From Vibrio sp. 99-8-1 (GTDB lineage Bacteria; Pseudomonadota; Gammaproteobacteria; Enterobacterales; Vibrionaceae), in NCBI RefSeq assembly GCF_013114595.1, contig NZ_VTXE01000011.1, positions 62,001 to 126,000 of the forward strand: a DNA stretch of 64,000 bases. Reading direction: 5' to 3'. A program made the position numbers and the translations under genes. Each line of letters opens with the position of its first letter. The stretch's first letter is position 1. This document shows positions 59,417 through 64,000 of the stretch, in pieces. The notes under the pieces were generated by a model, which saw nothing but the letters and a program-made list of their open reading frames with translations, was not told the origin of the DNA and made no database searches.

Positions 59417-60640
59417 CTATCCCATTACTGTCATTAAGTTAAAGATAGGAAGATATATTGAAACTATTAATGTTCCTATAATTAAACCTAGCAGTATCAT
59501 AATCGAAGGTTCCAGTATTTTATGTAGGTTATCTATTGTGTCATCAACCTCGTGTTCATACTGGCTAGCGACGCGGCTGAGCATGGTATCTAATGTGCCG
59601 GACTGTTCTCCAACCATAACCATTTGTAGAAAATAATCTGGTAAATCCCCCTGCTTTTGCAAAGCAGAATGCAGTGTTGTCCCTCGAGATATATCTTGAT
59701 AAATAACGGTCATTATATGTTGATAATAGCGATTATCTATATTGAGAGAGACGTTTTTTAGCGCCGTTAATATAGGGATCCCAGAGCTTAATGTGAGTGA
59801 TAAACCGTAGCTAAAAGAGAGCAGCGCACATTTTTGTATAATGATCCCAAGTAAAGGGAGTTTGGTTGTCTGTTGGCTAAACCATAGATTAAACGCCGGG
59901 AACTTATGCAACGCAAATATGAACAGTGATATCGCGGAGATGAGCAGTAAGCAGAGAGTAATAATATGATTTTTCAGCCAGTTAGATATGAGTATTAAGT
60001 ATTGTGTATAGAGTGGCAGTTCCGCATTGACGCTTTTAAACAGCTGGGCAAATTCAGGGATAATGGTCGTTAGTATGATGGCGGTGATGAAAATAGCGGT
60101 GATAATAATGACGCTTGGATAGATCATGGCTTTAATGGCTTTTTGTCTCATTTTTTGCTGTTTTTCTCGTAAGTCAGCTAGACGCTGAAAAATCGGCTGC
60201 AGCGCTCCCGTCATCTCTCCGATGGCAACAAGTTGGATATAGAAAGAGTCAAAATGTTCATCACCTAAGCGTAATGCATCGGACAGTGAATGGCCCGACT
60301 CAATATGCCCTATGATTTGCATAATTAAGGCTTTAAATCGGTCGTTATTCTGATGGGCTGAGAGTAATTGTAATGATTGGGTTAAGGGAATGCCGCAACT
60401 GATGGTTGTGGATAGTTGACGAGTAAACAGGGTTATTTCCGCTGAAGTGATTTTAGATGATGTAACGTTTAGGTGAAATTTAGACTGACGATGTATTTTA
60501 ATGATCTTAAGGTTTTCTTTTTTCAATTTAATTATGGCTTGGTTTTGATTCTCTGCTCTTAATACGCCTTTTACCCGCTGTTTACTCGCGTCTATACCTT
60601 GCCAATGATAAAGATAAGACGTTGTGGTTGATTTGTTCAT
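59417..60640 (-). CDS. pilC: Type IV pilus inner-membrane platform protein PilC
   Basis: PilC is the inner-membrane platform of the type IV pilus (GspF family). The 407-residue protein has a cytoplasmic N-terminus, FTRQLSTTISCGIPLTQSLQLL and the duplicated second half GLSLTLSSGIPILTALKNV, with three hydrophobic segments. MVMVGEQSGTLDTMLSRVA is the family signature near the end of the second repeat. It overlaps pilB by four bases. Confidence 0.97.
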   Translation of the reverse strand: MNKSTTTSYLYHWQGIDASKQRVKGVLRAENQNQAIIKLKKENLKIIKIHRQSKFHLNVTSSKITSAEITLFTRQLSTTISCGIPLTQSLQLLSAHQNNDRFKALIMQIIGHIESGHSLSDALRLGDEHFDSFYIQLVAIGEMTGALQPIFQRLADLREKQQKMRQKAIKAMIYPSVIIITAIFITAIILTTIIPEFAQLFKSVNAELPLYTQYLILISNWLKNHIITLCLLLISAISLFIFALHKFPAFNLWFSQQTTKLPLLGIIIQKCALLSFSYGLSLTLSSGIPILTALKNVSLNIDNRYYQHIMTVIYQDISRGTTLHSALQKQGDLPDYFLQMVMVGEQSGTLDTMLSRVASQYEHEVDDTIDNLHKILEPSIMILLGLIIGTLIVSIYLPIFNLMTVMG

Positions 60641-62274
60641 TGAGCACCTAATACTCTTTGCAGCTCTTCGATGCTTGTTACTCCCTTTTGCAAGTAGATC
60701 CGTGCAGAGTGCTGTAAGCTTGAGTTTCCTCTCTTTTCTGCCAAAGATAAAATGTCTGCTGGGTTAAATGGTTTGGTCATCGCGGCTTTAATCTCATCAT
60801 CTATCGGTAATACTTCAAAAATGCCTATGCGACCTTTATAGCCATTATTACAACGGTTACATCCGGCTGATTGCGCAGCATAAATAGGGCTATTTACAGG
60901 TAGCCCAGTAATGCCAGAATCTGTATCAGAGACCTTAGTGGCAAGTTTGCAGTGAGGGCAGAGAGTTCTAATCAGCCTTTGTGCGATGATCAGAGATAAG
61001 GAGGCGGCTAAGTTGTAGCTCTCAATGCCTATATTATTTAACCGGATAAGAGTATCGACGGCAGAGTTTGTATGTAACGTAGATAAAACTAGGTGTCCTG
61101 TTTGCGCTGCTTTTATTGCAATGGTAGCGGTTTCTTTATCACGTATCTCACCGACCATAATAACATCCGGATCTTGTCTCAATAGGGTGCGTAATATTGT
61201 ATTAAAATCGAGGGATATCTTGTCGTTCACTTGCACTTGATTGATGCCAAACAGATTAATTTCTATAGGATCTTCCGCGGTAGATATATTTCGTTGTGGC
61301 GTATTAATCGTTGTTAAGCCTGCGTATAAAGAGGCGGTTTTGCCACTCCCTGTGGGGCCAGTCACGAGAATCATACCTTGAGCTTGGTTAAGGGCGTCGA
61401 GAAAGAGTGTTTTTTGTTGGGGATGAAGACCAAGATCATCCAAGGTTAGAAGTGTTCTTCGATTATTAAGTATTCTCAACACCAGTTTTTCTCCCCAAAT
61501 ACAGGGCAGGGTAGATACTCTTAAATCAACGGAGTTGTTGTTGGCCAGTGGTGTAAAAATGCGTCCATCTTGCGGTATTCGCCTCTCGGTGATATCTAGC
61601 TTAGCTTGTATTTTTATAATGGCAGCGATGCGTTGAGCGAGATAGTGGGGCGGATGCTGAGCTTCAAGTAACAACCCGTCACACCTTATTCTGATACGGT
61701 AATGCTCTTTATAAGGTTCGAAGTGAATATCCGATGCGCCTCTATTGACGGCATCTGTAATTACTTGCTCAATAAACTCATTAACTGAATTATCTTGCTG
61801 TTCGAGTGATGCTGCATCTTCGCTGGTGGTTTTGACCAGATGCGAGGTAGAGTGCTGATTGAGTTTCTCTATCACTAGCGATAAGTCATAGAAATTCGCA
61901 ACCACTAATTCGGTCTGCAGTCCGGTAAAAAAGCGGAAATCACGTTCAACAGCAAGGTTGCTAGGATCAAGGATTGCAAGTGTAAGTAATTGTTCTTCAT
62001 GTTTTATGGGCAAAGCGTGATGCTTAATGATCAATGGTGTTAGATCGGCTTCGTGACAATGGGTGAAGTGTTGAAATTGATGAATATCTACTTTCGTAAG
62101 GTGAAATAATTGTGAGACATATTGCTGTAGCTGTTCAGCAGAAAGAATATTGAGCTGCAATATCGCTTGGGATACGGAGCTTTTTTGTTGCTCAATGTGT
62201 AGAGTAATTTGTTCTGTTTGCTGTTCGCAAAGAAAGTTACCTTGCTGCAAAGCCGTGACTAAATTTGTTTGCAT
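60637..62274 (-). CDS. pilB: Type IV pilus assembly ATPase PilB
   Basis: PilB powers pilus extension. After an N-terminal domain come the ATPase motifs: VTGPTGSGKTASLY (Walker A), the Asp box TAEDPIEI, Walker B-like LRQDPDVIMVGEIRD, and STLHTNSAVD (His box). A tetracysteine zinc motif, CPHCK...CNRCNNGYKG, follows. I start it at the ATG at 62274 (545 residues), just after the pilA stop; the frame extends 18 codons further into pilA, which is not supported. Confidence 0.96.
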   Translation of the reverse strand: MQTNLVTALQQGNFLCEQQTEQITLHIEQQKSSVSQAILQLNILSAEQLQQYVSQLFHLTKVDIHQFQHFTHCHEADLTPLIIKHHALPIKHEEQLLTLAILDPSNLAVERDFRFFTGLQTELVVANFYDLSLVIEKLNQHSTSHLVKTTSEDAASLEQQDNSVNEFIEQVITDAVNRGASDIHFEPYKEHYRIRIRCDGLLLEAQHPPHYLAQRIAAIIKIQAKLDITERRIPQDGRIFTPLANNNSVDLRVSTLPCIWGEKLVLRILNNRRTLLTLDDLGLHPQQKTLFLDALNQAQGMILVTGPTGSGKTASLYAGLTTINTPQRNISTAEDPIEINLFGINQVQVNDKISLDFNTILRTLLRQDPDVIMVGEIRDKETATIAIKAAQTGHLVLSTLHTNSAVDTLIRLNNIGIESYNLAASLSLIIAQRLIRTLCPHCKLATKVSDTDSGITGLPVNSPIYAAQSAGCNRCNNGYKGRIGIFEVLPIDDEIKAAMTKPFNPADILSLAEKRGNSSLQHSARIYLQKGVTSIEELQRVLGAQ

Positions 62275-62281
62275 AGTTAGC

Positions 62282-62716
62282 CTAATCCGTTTCTTTCTCA
62301 CTGCCATATGCACAGTTTTTTGTCTCAAGCTCTTTGCTGTTAACGTAACACTGCCAACCGTTCGATGTTCTTCGGTAGTTTAGTGTGCTTTGAGATGAGA
62401 AATGAGAATGTTCAGAAAAGGTAAATGACAGTACCCCTTTGTTATTCAGAGCTATGGTTCCTAATGGATTGACATTCGGTGCGCTACCTAACTGTTGCAG
62501 AATGTTGCTACTGGAAAAGTTACCATTTTCTAAATACCACATTTCTGCCGGAGGAATAAGGGCACGAAGCGTCGCTTGCGCTGAGGCTATTTCACTTTTC
62601 TTAATATAATTGTTGTAGGCGGGAATGGCATAGCTAGATAGGATGCCAATGATTGCCACAACGATCATCAATTCGATTAAGGTAAAACCGGTTGTTGTTT
62701 TCTTCATGTTGGTCAT
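62282..62716 (-). CDS. pilA: Type IV major pilin PilA
   Basis: A type IVa prepilin. The leader ends in Gly, and cleavage by PilD before Phe+1 would leave [20 protein letters not shown] with Glu5, the hydrophobic assembly helix. Two cysteines near the C-terminus ([13 protein letters not shown]) form the expected short disulfide loop. The leader is ten residues if the first ATG is used or seven from the ATG at 62707 (MKKTTTG); neither start has a clear ribosome-binding site. In vibrios this pilus takes part in DNA uptake and attachment. Confidence 0.95.
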   Translation of the reverse strand: MTNMKKTTTGFTLIELMIVVAIIGILSSYAIPAYNNYIKKSEIASAQATLRALIPPAEMWYLENGNFSSSNILQQLGSAPNVNPLGTIALNNKGVLSFTFSEHSHFSSQSTLNYRRTSNGWQCYVNSKELETKNCAYGSEKETD

Positions 62717-62859
62717 TATTCGCAGTTGTCGAAGATGAGCAAAAAGTAAACAGAATAAGTGAATAGAGAAACAAAAATAGCTGTAATTTGGGGCGAGAGT
62801 AAAACTATTGATGAGAGGGGAGGCCCCTGATTGTAATAGCTTTCGAGACAGTTAGAAAA

Positions 62860-62892
62860 ATGATAAATGAGGTAACAGAGCTTGTTACCTCA
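62860..62892 (-). terminator. Possible terminator downstream of nadC
   Basis: TGAGGTAAC (62868-62876) pairs with GTTACCTCA (62884-62892), loop of seven bases. Read leftward it is followed by a moderately T-rich stretch (TTTATCATTTTT). It lies between nadC and pilA. Confidence 0.6.
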
Positions 62893-62981
62893 GAAGCGAA
62901 ACATTTAAGTGAACGTAAGGTGCTGTTTTGCTATTCATTGGCGTGTAAACGCATTACTTAAGACACACTACGTAAAATGCC

Positions 62982-63980
<999 letters not shown>

Positions 63981-64000
63981 TTAGTTAGAATGATGGTGGA

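Noticed and set aside
63990..64000. Start of a rightward gene, perhaps ampD, at the right edge
   Set aside because: Only an ATG and a few bases are visible; the neighbour rule is suggestive but the sequence itself cannot support a gene call.

Overview
The window is chromosomal, housekeeping-rich DNA of a gammaproteobacterium, most likely a Vibrio or close relative in the Vibrionaceae. The evidence is the protein sequences (AlaS, CarAB, DapB, FtsZ and others match the Vibrio/E. coli types), luxS, an oadGAB sodium-pump operon beside the csrA/tRNA locus, and the pilABCD-coaE-zapD-yacG block. No insertion sequence, prophage, integron or CRISPR array was seen.

Layout. 1-3822: the end of sspB, then a leftward envelope operon lpoA-yraN-diaA-dolP. 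3887-5242: rsmI and the RNase P RNA gene rnpB. 5384-20897: the division and cell-wall (dcw) cluster rsmH-ftsL-ftsI-murE-murF-mraY-murD-ftsW-murG-murC-ftsQ-ftsA-ftsZ, without mraZ at its head and without ddl before ftsQ. 20998-31420: lpxC, secA, mutT, dapB, carA, carB. 31522-39053: a leftward ModF-like ABC ATPase, then recA, recX, alaS, an aspartate kinase and csrA. 39272-40214: seven tRNA genes (Ser-Arg-Ser-Arg-Arg-Arg-Arg). 40754-50573: oadGAB, an MDR oxidoreductase, a YqaA/DedA-like protein, a large M16 lipoprotein protease, gshA and luxS. 50795-52955: leftward CNNM/CBS and CcsA-like membrane proteins. 53188-56799: ffh and the rpsP-rimM-trmD-rplS operon. 56853-63872: leftward yacG, zapD, coaE, pilD, pilC, pilB, pilA and nadC.

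Functional themes. The dcw block carries peptidoglycan precursor synthesis (MurC-F, MraY, MurG), septal synthesis (FtsI, FtsW) and the FtsA/FtsZ ring; LpoA, LpxC and DolP serve the same envelope. CarAB, DapB, aspartate kinase, GshA and NadC supply small molecules. RecA/RecX handle SOS recombination, CsrA global post-transcriptional control, and LuxS autoinducer-2 production. OadGAB is a biotin-dependent, Na+-exporting decarboxylase.

Most of the novelty is in the spaces between genes: tandem ArgR-like boxes and two promoters before a UUG-initiated carA; an lpxC promoter whose transcript would start inside the ftsZ terminator hairpin; a possible dciA remnant between lpxC and secA; a tRNA array with repeated spacers, a fixed-geometry hairpin, an internal terminator and a CRP-like palindrome; two mutually exclusive hairpins before rpsP; a hairpin next to the luxS ribosome-binding site; and a TGCAC pentamer tandem repeat after luxS. 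I did not find a clearly new multi-gene system. Gene names rest on remembered family sequences and motifs, since no database search was possible.
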